Below are positions 1 through 11,832 of a DNA stretch of 64,000 nucleotides, in pieces. Both the position numbers and the translations under genes were made by a program. The stretch is from Amphiduros pacificus (taxonomy: Eukaryota > Annelida > Polychaeta > Phyllodocida > Hesionidae). The notes beneath the pieces were generated by a model. That model was not told the DNA's origin and did not search any database. It saw only the letters and a list, made by a program, of their open reading frames with translations. Position 1 is the first letter of the stretch, and every line of letters starts with the position of its first letter. The DNA lies in assembly GCA_949316495.1 (NCBI GenBank), contig OX439005.1, forward strand, positions 25,894,217-25,958,216, given 5' to 3'.

Positions 1-677
1 AAGAATATATTGAATATGCAGAAGTGATAACTGCTCAAACCTGTCTACTGAACATGTGAATTTTGTGAAGTTGATATCCTGGATTGCATTTTTTTTTTAA
101 AATGGGGAAAAACAAATCATGGGACACAGTTCATTGTATTTTTTGCATTCAGTGCATTCTTTGCCTCATTTCCAGTCATTCAAAATATGAAATATCTGTA
201 ATATATTCATGTAATCGCAGGTAAAAATGAACCCTGATATGTAACAATACAAGTTGATACTGGTCGCAAAAAAGGGAACTTCACCCCAGCCCTGACAGTA
301 TTCAGATAACCCATAATACCAGAATTCAATACTTTGATAACAAGACAACAACTGATTTCAACAACAGACCACAAAGAGCCAGCCATTGAAATTTGTTTCC
401 CAAATTGTCTGTACTTCCAACTAGATAGCACTCGTAGAACACACCAACTTAATCCTTCAACAAGTATTTATACAAATTTGCAACATTGGAACATCTTATC
501 AGTATAATTACATAAAACCAACACAAAAAAGCATCATATTTCAACACACTTTTTTCACCCTGGATTCTTTGCATTGAATAGTAGAGTCAACAATGCTGAT
601 GAAACTGATGATTCTGATAGAAATTAAACTGGATATTTTTTTTAGTAATATTTATTTTACTAACATCTGTTACCTAC
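1..677. other. CRIM1-like intron, left edge
   Basis: AT-rich intronic sequence downstream of the donor of the exon at 678-802. I looked on the minus strand for the expected VWC exon (a C-x-x-C plus CCPVC pattern) and saw none, so the next exon must lie outside the window. No repeat array or RNA gene is visible. Confidence 0.6.
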
Positions 678-802
678 CATTGACACAAGTGTAGTGGTTA
701 CAACAGAATCCGGGATGTCTGGTTGCCGGAGCTAGGATCCGGAGCTGTAATCCATCCGTACATTCCGGTATCAGACATTCTCCTATTGGTTTGCATCCAC
801 AT
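678..802 (-). CDS. CRIM1: CRIM1-like, fourth recognised coding exon (second half of 12-Cys module 2)
   Basis: This 125-bp exon encodes C-G-C-K-P-I-G-E-C-L-I-P-E-C followed, about 20 residues on, by G-F-C-C-N-H-Y-T-C-V-N. The cysteine pattern (CxC, C, C, CC, C) and the RI and PG spacers match the human CRIM1 stretch that begins CECLSGLCGFPVCEVG and ends GKCCDVFEC. The acceptor is a T-rich tract ending TTTTATAG at 803; the donor is GTAGGT just below 678. The exon enters with one base, completing a glycine codon with the GG left by the exon at 14495, and leaves in phase 1, the phase used at the other domain borders. There is no methionine and it is only 41 codons long, so simple ORF calling misses it; the open frame on the opposite strand here is a shadow. 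I find no stop or frameshift. Confidence 0.85.
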
Positions 803-3310
803 CTATAAAACAAACAGCATATTACTCATTAGAATTAAGTTCGTGTTAGGAGATGTTTTATCGCATATACCTTATACCATATTGCTTGGTCAGTTAGGAT
901 CTCGTGCTATCTCCTGTATACACATGGTATGATGCCTTAAGATTTACCTTCAAATAAGAATATTTATAAGTGAATCATCTGAAAGTTATAAAGGAATATA
1001 TGAATAAATACTAATTTATGATTTCATTTAATTGTAATTTATCTAAAAAAAAACAAAACTTTAGGAAAGGTTCACAAGGTTAAATATAATCTTAACATGA
1101 CTTGAGAAATCTGAAATGCTTATAGAGGCATGTAAGATAACTTAAAACTCACACCAATGTGTGATGGAGATAACATCATAAAGTTGACGATTCAATGACA
1201 GCAATGACTCCAGATAAAGAATGAAGGATCATACTTGTCATGGGGCCTTGACTCATCTTGACATTATAATGACATGATGGCTTTGCCAAACATCCTCAAG
1301 TATGACTTTATCTTGGCGGACAATAACCTTGAATAAGCAATTGTCAGTAAGTATGATGTTGTCAGATATCCCGTAATCACACATGCTAGAATCACAATGG
1401 CAATCATTGAGACTTTGACAAGATACCGCAGGGTGAGTGTCCACAGAGGCTGGGAAAGGGGTACTTACCTGAGGGTTACTGTCCCTATAGAGGTGACAGG
1501 GGGTACTTATATATACCCTCTGATGAGTGATTATCATACACAAAAACACATTCCAACAGTTATATATAGTCATATTCTTATAACGTTTAAAAAATTAAGC
1601 AAAAACTTTTTTTTTTTAATTCAAGAGTAATTTCATCAGTTTATTGCTTAAAAAATTAGAAAAAATTGGTCACTGATTTGATGTCAAGCGGCTTTTTTGT
1701 AGAGATTAAACAATTGCTTCGTCCAATTTAAAGAATTTGTTAATAAATGAGTGCCGTCTTACTTAAACTTTGTACAAAACTATATAAACTGAAGCTGACA
1801 ACTGATGGCAGGTTCCATGAATCAGACAGTGCTCATCACCGCAATACATGCAGCTATGGCTGTATTATCCAGGCTATTATCCGGACCTATGGATCTACAC
1901 CGGATCTCATCTGGGCAAGTTGCCAGTCATCTCCCTCTTGTCTTGTTGTCACCCTTGTCACATGAACTTGTAACAGCCATCTTGTCACCCCAAGCACACC
2001 CCTGCAAACCCTTACAATCTACCCCTAATCCAACAGCTATCTAAGGTCAGAGGTCAAACAAAGAGGTACCCTCAAATTCTTCCCTGAAATCTCCATGTAG
2101 CTGTATGTATCGTTTCTTTATTCAATTATTGTGGTTTGAGTGACAGTTTGAGGGATGGATCTCGTCTGTTGCCCCCTGGCCCCTTTGCAGCTCTTTATCA
2201 CTTTTGTAAGACACACGTTCAAGCTTGGCACATATGCCTGTGCGTACCTGATATCCTTGGCCAGAGGACTGCTCATTTTTGTTCTCATGCTCAACAAACC
2301 TTGTGGCCATAGCCGCCGAATATATGCAAAAAAATATATGTGAAATTCTCCTTAAAATTCTGTCAAATTTTTGAATCACTGCCAATTTAGTGTTAAGCCA
2401 AACACAATTTTTTTTGTCTCAAAAACATTTTATTTTAGCTGTACCACTCATGGAAACAAGTTGGGAGCTGAAATTTAAGTGCACAAATGACACTTTCACT
2501 GGGAGCAAATTCTAAACTTCAGCAGATATTTCCTAGTTTCCAGATATGACGATTTCAATGGGAATTCTCTCAATTTATTCAAAATAAAAAAATTGAAATT
2601 AAAAGTGCAGAACTGACACTTCAACTGGGAACAAACTCTGGACCTTTAGATATGAGTTTCTCTTATTATTTTATTTCCAGTCTCTTAAATTCCTTATCAA
2701 TCATGAGTGGTCCTGGAAAAATGATAGTTTACCATAGTTTTTTTTTTTTAATTTGCATGTCTTAGATGAAATATATTCTTCCCTAATTACAATAAATGGC
2801 TTCATCAAAAACTCTTTTGCCACTAAATCTTCATTTCTATATTTCTTTTAGATAGACTTGATAATTTACTGAAGAGACTCCCCAGTTTCCCTATTAATGA
2901 CCGGTCCCTGATGAGACAGTAGTAAACACCATAGTTAACATAGTTTAACATTCCCACGTCCAAACCTCACATAATAGCACAAATGTACGAAAGCATTAGA
3001 ATTTTTGTTAACTCATGCTGTAATATTGTGACTGACAAGGAGTTGGCAAGCACAACTCATTTATTTTGTTTCTTGTCTTTCTCGAATCTCCAGTCTGTTC
3101 TACCTGTAAACCTTTCTGATAGAGTATCTGTGTTCACTAAATTGCAACATTCAGCTCAGTTTCATGTTCTGACTTTTCTGTGATGTTTGTGTTACAAGAA
3201 AATGACAGTGACTTGGATAAAGGCATATATCTGATAATTCTTATCTCAAATTTTCCTTATCTCAAATAGATTTAACTCTCATGACAGAAAGGACCATGAG
3301 AATGTTGTCT
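803..3310. other. CRIM1-like intron, mostly unique sequence
   Basis: Intronic, AT-rich. At 1397-1500 a short, GC-richer patch has a strong minus-strand donor-like GTAAGTA site (around 1465) but no convincing exon. From 1805 to 2345 base composition is more balanced and both strands carry 60-90 codon frames with no recognisable protein similarity. No tandem array is seen. Confidence 0.5.
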
Positions 3311-3324
3311 GTTGCCATGGTAAC
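3311..3324. promoter_or_regulatory. RFX X-box-like palindrome
   Basis: The 14-mer GTTGCCATGGTAAC matches the palindromic RFX-factor X-box consensus GTTGCCATGGNAAC at every fixed position. RFX proteins are conserved in animals and drive ciliary and neural genes. A second near-match lies 426 bp away at 3737. The match is seen in the sequence; binding is inference. Confidence 0.35.
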
Positions 3325-3736
3325 AAAATAGGAAAGCATCCCTGAAGTCACCTGACAGATGAAGAATCTAGGGTCAGATTGCCCCAGGCATGCCCTGATA
3401 AAAGTCTGTCTTGGATGTAAAAACAATAAAATACCATACAGATAGTTACTATTTACCAACTATCACCTTTATCACGTGCATCAGCCAATAAATTAATACC
3501 TTTACTTCCACTTTGATAAAAAGATGGAATTAGCATCATTTTTTTAATATAAAAAAGTCTCTTTGGTATATATGATATCCCACAATGCATGATAATCTAG
3601 TGTAGCACAATCTACTTCCTGTGGTCTCAAAGACTTGCCACGCTTTTGGAATCCCTCACTGCGTTCCAGCCATTTCTTGCAAAATTGCTCTTTGCTGCTT
3701 GCTGTATAAACTATCAGTGACCATGTAGACTGTATG

Positions 3737-3750
3737 ATTGCCATGGTAAC
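3737..3750. promoter_or_regulatory. RFX X-box-like site, second copy
   Basis: ATTGCCATGGTAAC differs from the X-box palindrome only in the first base. It lies 426 bp from the perfect site at 3311, in a CRIM1-like intron just left of the minisatellite block. Function is unproven. Confidence 0.3.
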
Positions 3751-3864
3751 ACTACACCACCAATAAGAAGTTTACCAGCAGCAGTCTCTCTTCTAAGCCA
3801 CAGCTAGACTTGTCAGGAGTCAAATACTGCCCAGTCTGGTCCACTGACAGACACAGCCTGCTAG

Positions 3865-4330
3865 GTGAGGCATACTGTGGGGCATACTATGAGACATACT
3901 ACGAAGCATTTGGTGAGGAATACATCGTGTTGTATACTGTGGGGAATATATCATGAGTCATTATTTGTGTGGCAGACATTTTGTCATGTACCTGGTGTCA
4001 CATAAACTGTGAGGTATACATTGCAAGGTACATTGTGAGGCATAAAGTGAGTCATAGTGTGATGTATATATTGCACAGTACACTGTGAGGCATAACATGA
4101 GTCATAGTGTGAGGTATACATTGCAAGGTACAATGTGAGGCATAAAGTGAGTCATAGTGTGAGGTATACATTGCAAGGTACAGTGTGAGGCATAACATGA
4201 GTCATAGTGTGAGGTATACATTGCACGGTACACTGTGAGGCATAACATGAGTCATAGTGTGAGGTATATATTGCACAGTACACTGTGAGGCATAAAGTGA
4301 GATATAGTGTGAGGTATACATTGCAAGGTC
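3865..4330. repeat. 50-bp minisatellite with decayed left edge
   Basis: About six regular 50-bp units run from about 4010, each reading roughly GAGGTATACATTGCAAGGTA followed by CAGTGTGAGGCATAACATGA and GTCATAGTGT. From about 3865 to 4010 the same words (GTGAGG, CATACT, ATACATTG) appear in degenerate, out-of-register form, as expected at an old array edge. The array passes directly into the 58-bp array at about 4326, sharing the junction word TTGCAAGGTCAG. Confidence 0.9.
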
Positions 4331-5992
4331 AGTAATCTATTGCTGGAGGTACACTGGGTGAGGTTATTTATTGCATGCGTGTGAGGTCAGTAATCTATTG
4401 CTGGAGGTACACTGGGTGAGGTTATTTATTGCATGCATGTGAGGTCAGTAATCTATTGCTGGAGGTACACTGTGTGAGGTTATTTATTGCATGCATGTGA
4501 GGCCAGTAATCTATTGCTGGAGGTACACTGGGTGAGGTTATTTATTGCATGGGTGTGAGGTCAGTAATCTATTGCTGGAGGTACACTGGGTGAGGTTATT
4601 TATTGCATGCGTGTGAGGTCAGTAATCTATTGCTGGAGGTACACTGGGTGAGGTTATTTATTGCATGCATGTGAGGTCAGTAATCTATTGCTGGAGGTAC
4701 ACTGTGTGAGGTTATTTATTGCATGCATGTGAGGCCAGTAATCTATTGCTGGAGGTACACTGGGTGAGGTTATTTATTGCATGGGTGTGAGGTCAGTAAT
4801 CTATTGCTGGAGGTACACTGGGTGAGGTTATTTATTGCATGGGTGTGAGGTCAGTAATCTATTGCTGGAGGTACACTGGGTGAGGTTATTTATTGCATGG
4901 GTGTGAGGTCAGTAATCTATTGCTGGAGGTACACTGGGTGAGGTTATTTATCGCATGGGTGTGAGGTCAGTAATCTATTGCTGGAGGTACACTGGGTGAG
5001 GTTATTTATTGCATGCATGTGAGGCCAATAATCTATTGCTGGAGGTACACTGGGTGAGGTTATTTATTGCATGGGTGTGAGGTCAGTAATCTATTGCTGG
5101 AGGTACACTGGGTGAGGTTATTTATTGCATGCGTGTGAGGTCAGTAATCTATTGCTGGAGGTACATTGGGAGAGGTTATTTATTGCATGCATGTGAGGTC
5201 AGTAATCTATTGCTGGAGGTACACTGGGTGAGGTTACATTTATTGCATGGGTGTGAGGTCAGTAATCTATTTTGCTGGAGGTACACTGGGTGAGGTTACA
5301 TTTATTGCATGGGTGTGAGGTCAGTAATCTACTGCTGGAGGTACACTGGGTGAGGTTACATTTATTGCATGGGTGTGAGGTCAGTAATCTATTGCTGGAG
5401 GTACACTGGGAGAGGTTACATTTATTGCATGGGTGTGAGGTCAGTAATCTATTGCTGGAGGTACACTGGGTGAGGTTACATTTATTGCATGGGTGTGAGG
5501 TCAGTAATCTATTGCTGGAGGTACACTGGGAGAGGTTACATTTATTGCATGGGTGTGAGGTCAGTAATCTATTGCTGGAGGTACACTGGGAGAGGTTACA
5601 TTTATTGTATGGGTGTGAGGTCAGTAATCTATTGCTGGAGGTACACTGGGAGAGGTTACATTTATTGCATGGGTGTGAGGTCAGTAATCTATTGCTGGAG
5701 GTACACTGGGAGAGGTTACATTTATTGCATGGGTGTGAGGTCAGTAATCTATTGCTGGAGGTACACTGGGTGAGGTTACATTTATTGCATGGGTGTGAGG
5801 TCAGTAATCTATTGCTGGAGGTACACTGGGTGAGGTTACATTTATTGCATGGGTGTGAGGTCAGTAATCTATTGCTGGAGGTACACTGGGTGAGGTTATT
5901 TATTGCATGCATGTGAGGTCAGTAATCTATTGCTGGAGGTACACTGGGTGAGGTTATTTATTGCATGGGTGTGAGGTCAGTAATCTATTGAG
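4326..5992. repeat. 58/60-bp minisatellite, about 28 units, with higher-order structure
   Basis: The unit begins GGTCAGTAATCTATTGCTGG and continues AGGTACACTGGGTGAGGTTA then TTTATTGCATGGGTGTGA (58 bp). From about 5226 to 5890 the units carry an extra CA (TTACATTTATTG) and are 60 bp. There, three frames stay open for 90-217 codons on the two strands, giving 20-residue protein repeats; none is a gene. In 4326-4790 a block of four variant units (232 bp) appears twice in tandem, showing recent segmental amplification. Confidence 0.95.
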
Positions 5993-8866
5993 ATATGTGC
6001 TGTATGATGACCGATTAATGGCAGTGGAGGTAAGGTCAATATTAAAATAATTTGTTGTTAAGTTAATAATCAAATACTTGCACAGTGTACAGGGTAATGA
6101 TACATTTTTTCACTCTGGGGCAGAGATAATCAGTAAAATTTCCCCTGTACCTGCAGGTGCACGGTAGGAATACATTTTAAGGATACTGTCAAAATCAATT
6201 AAACCAATATATTAACATTGGTGCAGAACCATGGTACAAGTTTTACAAGTGTAGCTTTATTAGTGTGCATATTTTGGGACATTTTGCTTGCCTTTGCTTT
6301 TCATTTTCTGTTGGTTTCCTATCCTATTAATTTGCATATTTTATGAGAACCAGATTTAAAAAAATAATCGCTTGTTCTTTATATAACTCTTTTAACAAAA
6401 AGTCAAAGTAATCGTTTGGAAAAATATGTCTACAGCAAAACATACACAGACATATATATAGATACATTGTCACATACATAGACAAACATATGGTAGACAT
6501 ATTGTCAAATGTGTAATCTATCCTGTGATATTTTCTGAACAAAACTGTCTTGCTTCCAAAAAATGAAAAAAGTAAAAAAAAATGAAAAATTTCACACTCA
6601 TAAGTAACCGAAATTCAGAAACCAATCTGCAATTTCCTATCAATTTCCTGCATGTGACCATCTTTTAAAATATGATCTGACAGCAGCAAAAAACCTTGAA
6701 GAAAATGTCTGTATCTTACCTTAAAGGGGAAGCTACATATATTGTCAGAGATAAAAACACAAGTCCTTTTTTTTTAAAGAAAATATTTTTATCAGGATAT
6801 TGTGTCCGAAATTTCTTCTATGGCATACTCAGTCATAACGGACTAAAAAGTCTCTAATGTTAAAATAAATAAAACAATTTAAGTATGCTTATTTTCCTTC
6901 AATCAATTATAATTGAAAATTTCTCAAATATTCTTTTCACGTTACACAAAGAATGTACTTGTTGATAGATTTCTTGTAGGTAAAATAATCAAAACTGTTT
7001 TCATTGCTCTGATGGTAAACTACCCCATGCTGTAATCATATCTCAAGAAACAATGTTGCAAAGACCACAAACTAAGGGAAATATCTTTAAAAAGATACTG
7101 ATGAATTCTGTTTTCTTTAAAGTGAACGGTCTGTACTGCTGATGTGGTCCTATTTATGACCTGAAACAATTTGCCAATGTGCCAGGCCGAGTCAAAAATA
7201 AAGAGTTTTTCTGTGTGGATTAATGAAGTGTTGGTGTTGGGGTTGTGCTAACTCTATGCTTCCCAGTGCCCACCGCATACATACATCATGTCTATGCCCA
7301 CATAAATATGCAATCTTAACCCCTTCACCACCATTTCTCACTTGGGTCCTCATATTTATATAAGTATGTTCATTTGTATGCAAATCCAGGCTGAAAATGT
7401 TATCACATTTTGTTATTATGATATATATTTGTTCAAGAACACATCAAAACATATCTATTTTATTTCAGGAACTCATCAAATTATTCCCAATTTCTGATTT
7501 TTTAATATAACATATAAAGATGATCCAAATATCTTTTTCAAATGAAAAGGACTTGTTATTGCTTTTGTAAACAACAAAAACAAAACTTGCAAAATTGGCT
7601 GCAATAGCTACATGAAGAGTGCTTGGCACGGCAGAAATTTATTGCTAATCGTAAGGAAAAATAAAACTCTTGTACATATATTCCAGTAGGTACTGGGTTA
7701 ACCCAGTGGTGATGTTGTTGTTGAAAGCTCATGATTTCTTATCATCTATATCCAAATCATGTCCTAGTCAAGTTATTTTTGCCCTTGTAATGTAGATTTA
7801 CTCCTATATCCTTTCAATTTACTCTCACCTATAATGCGGGAGATAATATTACCCAGAATTCCCTCTTCCTGGATTTCCTGTGAAAAGTTGTATCATGTAC
7901 ATAGATGAAATGCCTGTGGAAATCTCAAATCCTCACAGAAATACTTGAGAAAAAGTCAGGTGAAATTGATATATAAGTTTATCATCAATCTGCGTGACTG
8001 CCATTTTCCCTCCTTGCTAAAACCTGCAATACAGTTCTGATTGCAAAGATCATAGTCATGTTCGTTGAGTACAGTTACTCTTCTGTGTTTTTTATCTTAA
8101 ATACCACATATCTGATCTTATCCAGGAAAAGGAACGCATTCTAAAATCAACATTTATCAATGATATTGGCAAATTACAAGGTCATATTGTTTTATTTATT
8201 GTTGACTTAAATCAAACCCAGCTGATGTCAACACATGAGTCAAATCTGGTCAAATTGGCATTGACATAAATCATCCACAAGTCAGCGGTCAGTTTTGGCA
8301 GGAATCCAACCTTGTTAATACTGACCAATATAGACTATTGTTTTGCAATATTTTGCTCCTCTCAAATTTTGGTTATTTTTTTTAGTTTTTTTGTGTTCAT
8401 ATTTCTGTCAAATATCAACTCATTTTATGTGTTAATGAGCTTGTTAAAGAAGGAATACAATAATGTTCTATTTGAATTGTAATTCTTCAAGATAAAAGAG
8501 CTATTGTGTTTGGAAAACTATCCAGTTCTGCAGTCAGTGGCCTTTTCATACTCAAAATGATGACATGACCGAAAACTGCAGAGTTATGAAACAACAAATA
8601 AATGAGAGTGGAAGCTAAAGTGGTTCTGTCCGATTTTTCTTGGTTTAGCCTATGATGTGTAGTCACCATGCCAAGTTCTTGCTGGACGATATTCTACAAT
8701 ATGCAAGAAACAATACCTCATAAGCATTTAACACTCAAGTTGCTTATTTAAAAGGTATAATTGTCAATCATCCCACCATTTATTTTGATTTCTCAATATA
8801 AAAATGGTAGCTATCTTTTGTGAAGCATATGTTAGTATATATGTTAAAATAGTATTATCATTGACC
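5993..8866. other. CRIM1-like intron, unique AT-rich sequence
   Basis: No exon, RNA gene or array found. Short open frames on either strand are rich in A/T-coded residues and look random. Confidence 0.5.
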
Positions 8867-9074
8867 AGGTTCTTTGCATAGATCAAACATAAATATTTGA
8901 AAGAAATCTATCCAAAATAAACATATCTAATATAAGGATGACGGTAGAGGGACAGTCCATTATTTTAATTAAGGTTCTTTGCATAGATCTTACATAAATA
9001 TTTGAAAGAAATCTATCCAAAATAAACATATTTAATATAAGGATGACGGTAGAGGGACAGTCCATTATTTTAAT
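8867..9074. repeat. Tandem duplication of a 105-bp segment
   Basis: Two adjacent copies, 8867-8971 and 8972-9074, start AGGTTCTTTGCATAGATC and end with GGACAGTCCATTATTTTAAT. They differ at only a few positions, so the duplication is recent. The minus-strand frame across it simply encodes the duplicate twice. Confidence 0.95.
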
Positions 9075-11198
9075 GTTTTGTGTTTATGACAGGTCATTTA
9101 TCATGTGGGAGGGCCATGTCAGTTCAGATCTTGCTTGCCCTCCTACCTTGGAGTACAAATCACCCCATCCAACCCCCAGTACTCTGTTAATCTTCAGGTG
9201 TTGCCCCTTCCATCTATCAATTTCAAGCAAACCGTTTTGTAAAGAAATAAAATTAAAATACGACAAAAATTCTCAAGACAAATAAAAATATGTTAATTTT
9301 AAAGTTTTGGGGGGAATATACGGTAAATTGAAATCTAATAACCTATAATTACATATAGAGATATTTTGTTCTTAATATTCTGTGATATATACATAAATAC
9401 ATGTATTTTGTTTTTTTATACAAATGGCAGTCTTGCCAAATCTATGGTTTCTTAATTTCCTAGTAATGTAGATATGAGGAGCAGAGGTGGCCAAATTATC
9501 TGTGGAATGTACATCTCATCATCACCACTAGGGGGCACTGCAATACGAGGGACGCAGGTATTCACACTCTATCAGGCCTCTTGATGATACATAAATGATA
9601 ATCTCAAAAATTATGCTCCGACAAACTCAACATCTGTCTCCTCAAATAAATACGCATGGCTGGTTATCTTGTTTTATTCTTTTAAATTTCTCCAACACTC
9701 GAACATGACAGATCTATCTTGGCATATGCCACTTTATTCCAGAACTGCAGTGTTGATTAATGATGCGGTCAACCCATATTGTGCCCACAAATATTTTTTA
9801 CATTTCTTTATCAAATAATGTCCATAACACAAGCTGAAATGTCTTGATATGAAACTGTAAACACTTCAGTCTAATGCCTGTCATAAGTGACACACCCATT
9901 TTTGCAAGTATTGTATTATCATTAATAATGCCTTCTGGCTCATAAACATGATAATTTCACTTTGTAAACTTAAAGTTTGTAAAATGTTATATTCTGTAAC
10001 CACAGGAATTTAACAGTTTTTAATAAATCTAATTTTAATTATTTATATCAGTTTTATAATGTTACAATATGGGAACATATTTTTGATACATTTCATGGGT
10101 CACGATTGCCAATATATAGGATATGCATATGATATCAAGAATTTGATGGTGTATTTTTGTGGAGGTTAGAACTTGTTTAACTGGGGTTAGAGGGAACTGG
10201 AGCTCCTGGGTCAACCATCCAATTCAATCCAGTTACAGCAAAACAGAAACATCGTAATTCATAGTTAAAGGAATGTCAGTTATGGTTTTAAAATGCAGTT
10301 CATAAAATAATATTAGCTGTAATTAAAGGAAATCACAGGAATATAGCATAATCTGTCATTATGGTACATACTGTAGTTAAAGTCATTCATAGGAAAGGGG
10401 TAGGGATAGCTATGGTGAACACTGGCGACTCTGCTATCACCAACAAGTCTGCTTTCTCATAAAGAGGCTGGTTTGAGTATGATTGATATGGGGAGGATGA
10501 TAATTTGTGCTATGAGTCCCGAGATGCAAATTATCAGGAGAATGTCTACTCTGGGTTGTGTCTCCAAACGTCTCTATCCTGCAGCAGTGTGATCCACGGA
10601 GGAGAAAGTCAGGATAATTGTCATCCAACTCAGGTACCAAGATATGATGGATGAGCCATTGAAGACCCTGCCATCTTCCGCACAAATTGTCACCTTACCT
10701 GACAGGTGACATGCTGTACAATGCAAACATGGCCCCCTACATCATTAGTAATCTACCTGAGCATGTCAAAGTGTTTAACCATATGACCTGTATGTATAAT
10801 TACCACACTCATATCTGGGTGTGTGACCACATGACCCCATAAAAAGAAACCTGTCCATCCTTGTATCTCTCTCCGCCTGATGACCTCTCTCCTGTTAAAC
10901 ACCAACTAGTGAACATATCATGAAGATACAAGAAACTTACTCCAAAAATAAAAGCTGAAATTAGCTGGATGTTTCAATATTACATAATTTGAAGTATTAA
11001 CACACATGTAAAGTATAAATCACCTTACACTCTTAAGAGACTTTGATGCAATCATCATCAAACTTTCTGCCATCTTGGCTTCAGAGTTTTCCAAGCTTGG
11101 CTACAGCAATCACAAATGGTAATGCAATAGGTGCAAATACCTTTGCTGTTCTCTTATTGTCATCTGCTCCTTACTCCAGTGTTTCACCTCTGAAGCCA
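9075..11198. other. CRIM1-like intron, no gene seen
   Basis: AT-rich and unique apart from the CTCF-like motif at 9525. The stretch 10430-10700 has more balanced composition and a donor-like CAGGTAAGG on the minus strand near 10698, but no adjoining frame resembles a known exon. Confidence 0.45.
9525..9540 (+). promoter_or_regulatory. CTCF-like motif
   Basis: CCACTAGGGGGCACTG agrees closely with the core CTCF recognition sequence (CCASYAGRKGGCRS). CTCF is conserved in molluscs and other bilaterians. The sequence match is strong; occupancy is inference. A second comparable site, in the same orientation, lies at 43100. Confidence 0.35.
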
Positions 11199-11222
11199 GA
11201 TATATATATATATATATATATT
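11199..11222. repeat. (TA)n microsatellite
   Basis: Short uninterrupted run of alternating A and T, about 12 dinucleotides. Confidence 0.9.
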
Positions 11223-11539
11223 TGTTTATGAAAAATCAGCATTGTTTTGTTTTGTGGAAATTGCTGAAAATAGTTTACATTCATAGAGCTTGACATAAAT
11301 TGATATATCATTTTTCATCTTCTTTTTTCATGCATTCTTGATGTAGTAATATAATAGCATCACAATTCATCACATTTCAAGTGTGGGATATCTGAGAAGA
11401 GGATATTTATGTTTTTGTTACAGGCCAAGTATAATGGATTGCTTTCCGTTAAAAAAAAAAAAATTATTTGTTTTCTAACTTTCTGATTTGCTGTAAAAAA
11501 TATGTATATATGTCTATCCTATTTTGAGTCTGACTCAAA

Positions 11540-11832
11540 AGAGAATGCTTTGCTCTCCTGTTGACCTAAAGAAAGCCTTTGATGGTGTAGCTAATGTCTC
11601 TCAGTGGCATTTGATTTAGTGGACATGCATACTCTATGTCTGTTCTTCATAAGCTTGCCACATCATGTTTATATGTTTGTTTACATTAATTATGTGAGAG
11701 CTAAGTGCCATATATTTCGTTTTTCGCAAGTCAGCCGTGCTTGTTTGCACCATAATGTCCGCATAAATGCCCCTATTCATACCAAATTCTGCCATAAAGT
11801 TGGAGTAGGACAATGTAGTTTTCAGCTATAAA
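11540..11832 (+). mobile_element. Decayed LINE fragment (reverse transcriptase core)
   Basis: At 11540 the plus strand reads VDLKKAFDGVANVSQWHLI, which matches block A of LINE-type reverse transcriptases (the DLxKAFDxV motif with the first catalytic aspartate context). Downstream, in other frames, are LHKL-like and YVRAK words. At about 11785-11820 comes TKFCHKVGVGQC, resembling the FxVKVGVxQG block that follows in the same RT family. Order and strand fit a single LINE; stops, frame changes and about 60 nt of extra sequence between the blocks show it is long dead. No 5' or 3' end is recognisable and the clade is undetermined. Confidence 0.75.

Noticed and set aside
1253-1573. Minus-strand 106-codon frame with D-C-H-C-D-S-S-M-C-D as the next CRIM1 exon
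   Set aside because: Lacks the CC-x3-F-E-C part and lies upstream of the true match at 678-802. A GTAAGTA donor-like site near 1465 has no supported exon.
5259-5916. Overlapping frames of 214-217 codons on both strands
   Set aside because: The 60-bp unit is divisible by three, so frames stay open on both strands at once; a pattern of tandem DNA, not of genes.
4326-5992. CRISPR-like array of direct repeats
   Set aside because: Head-to-tail units with no unique spacers, in an animal intron; plain minisatellite. The same holds for the 67-bp array at 52676.
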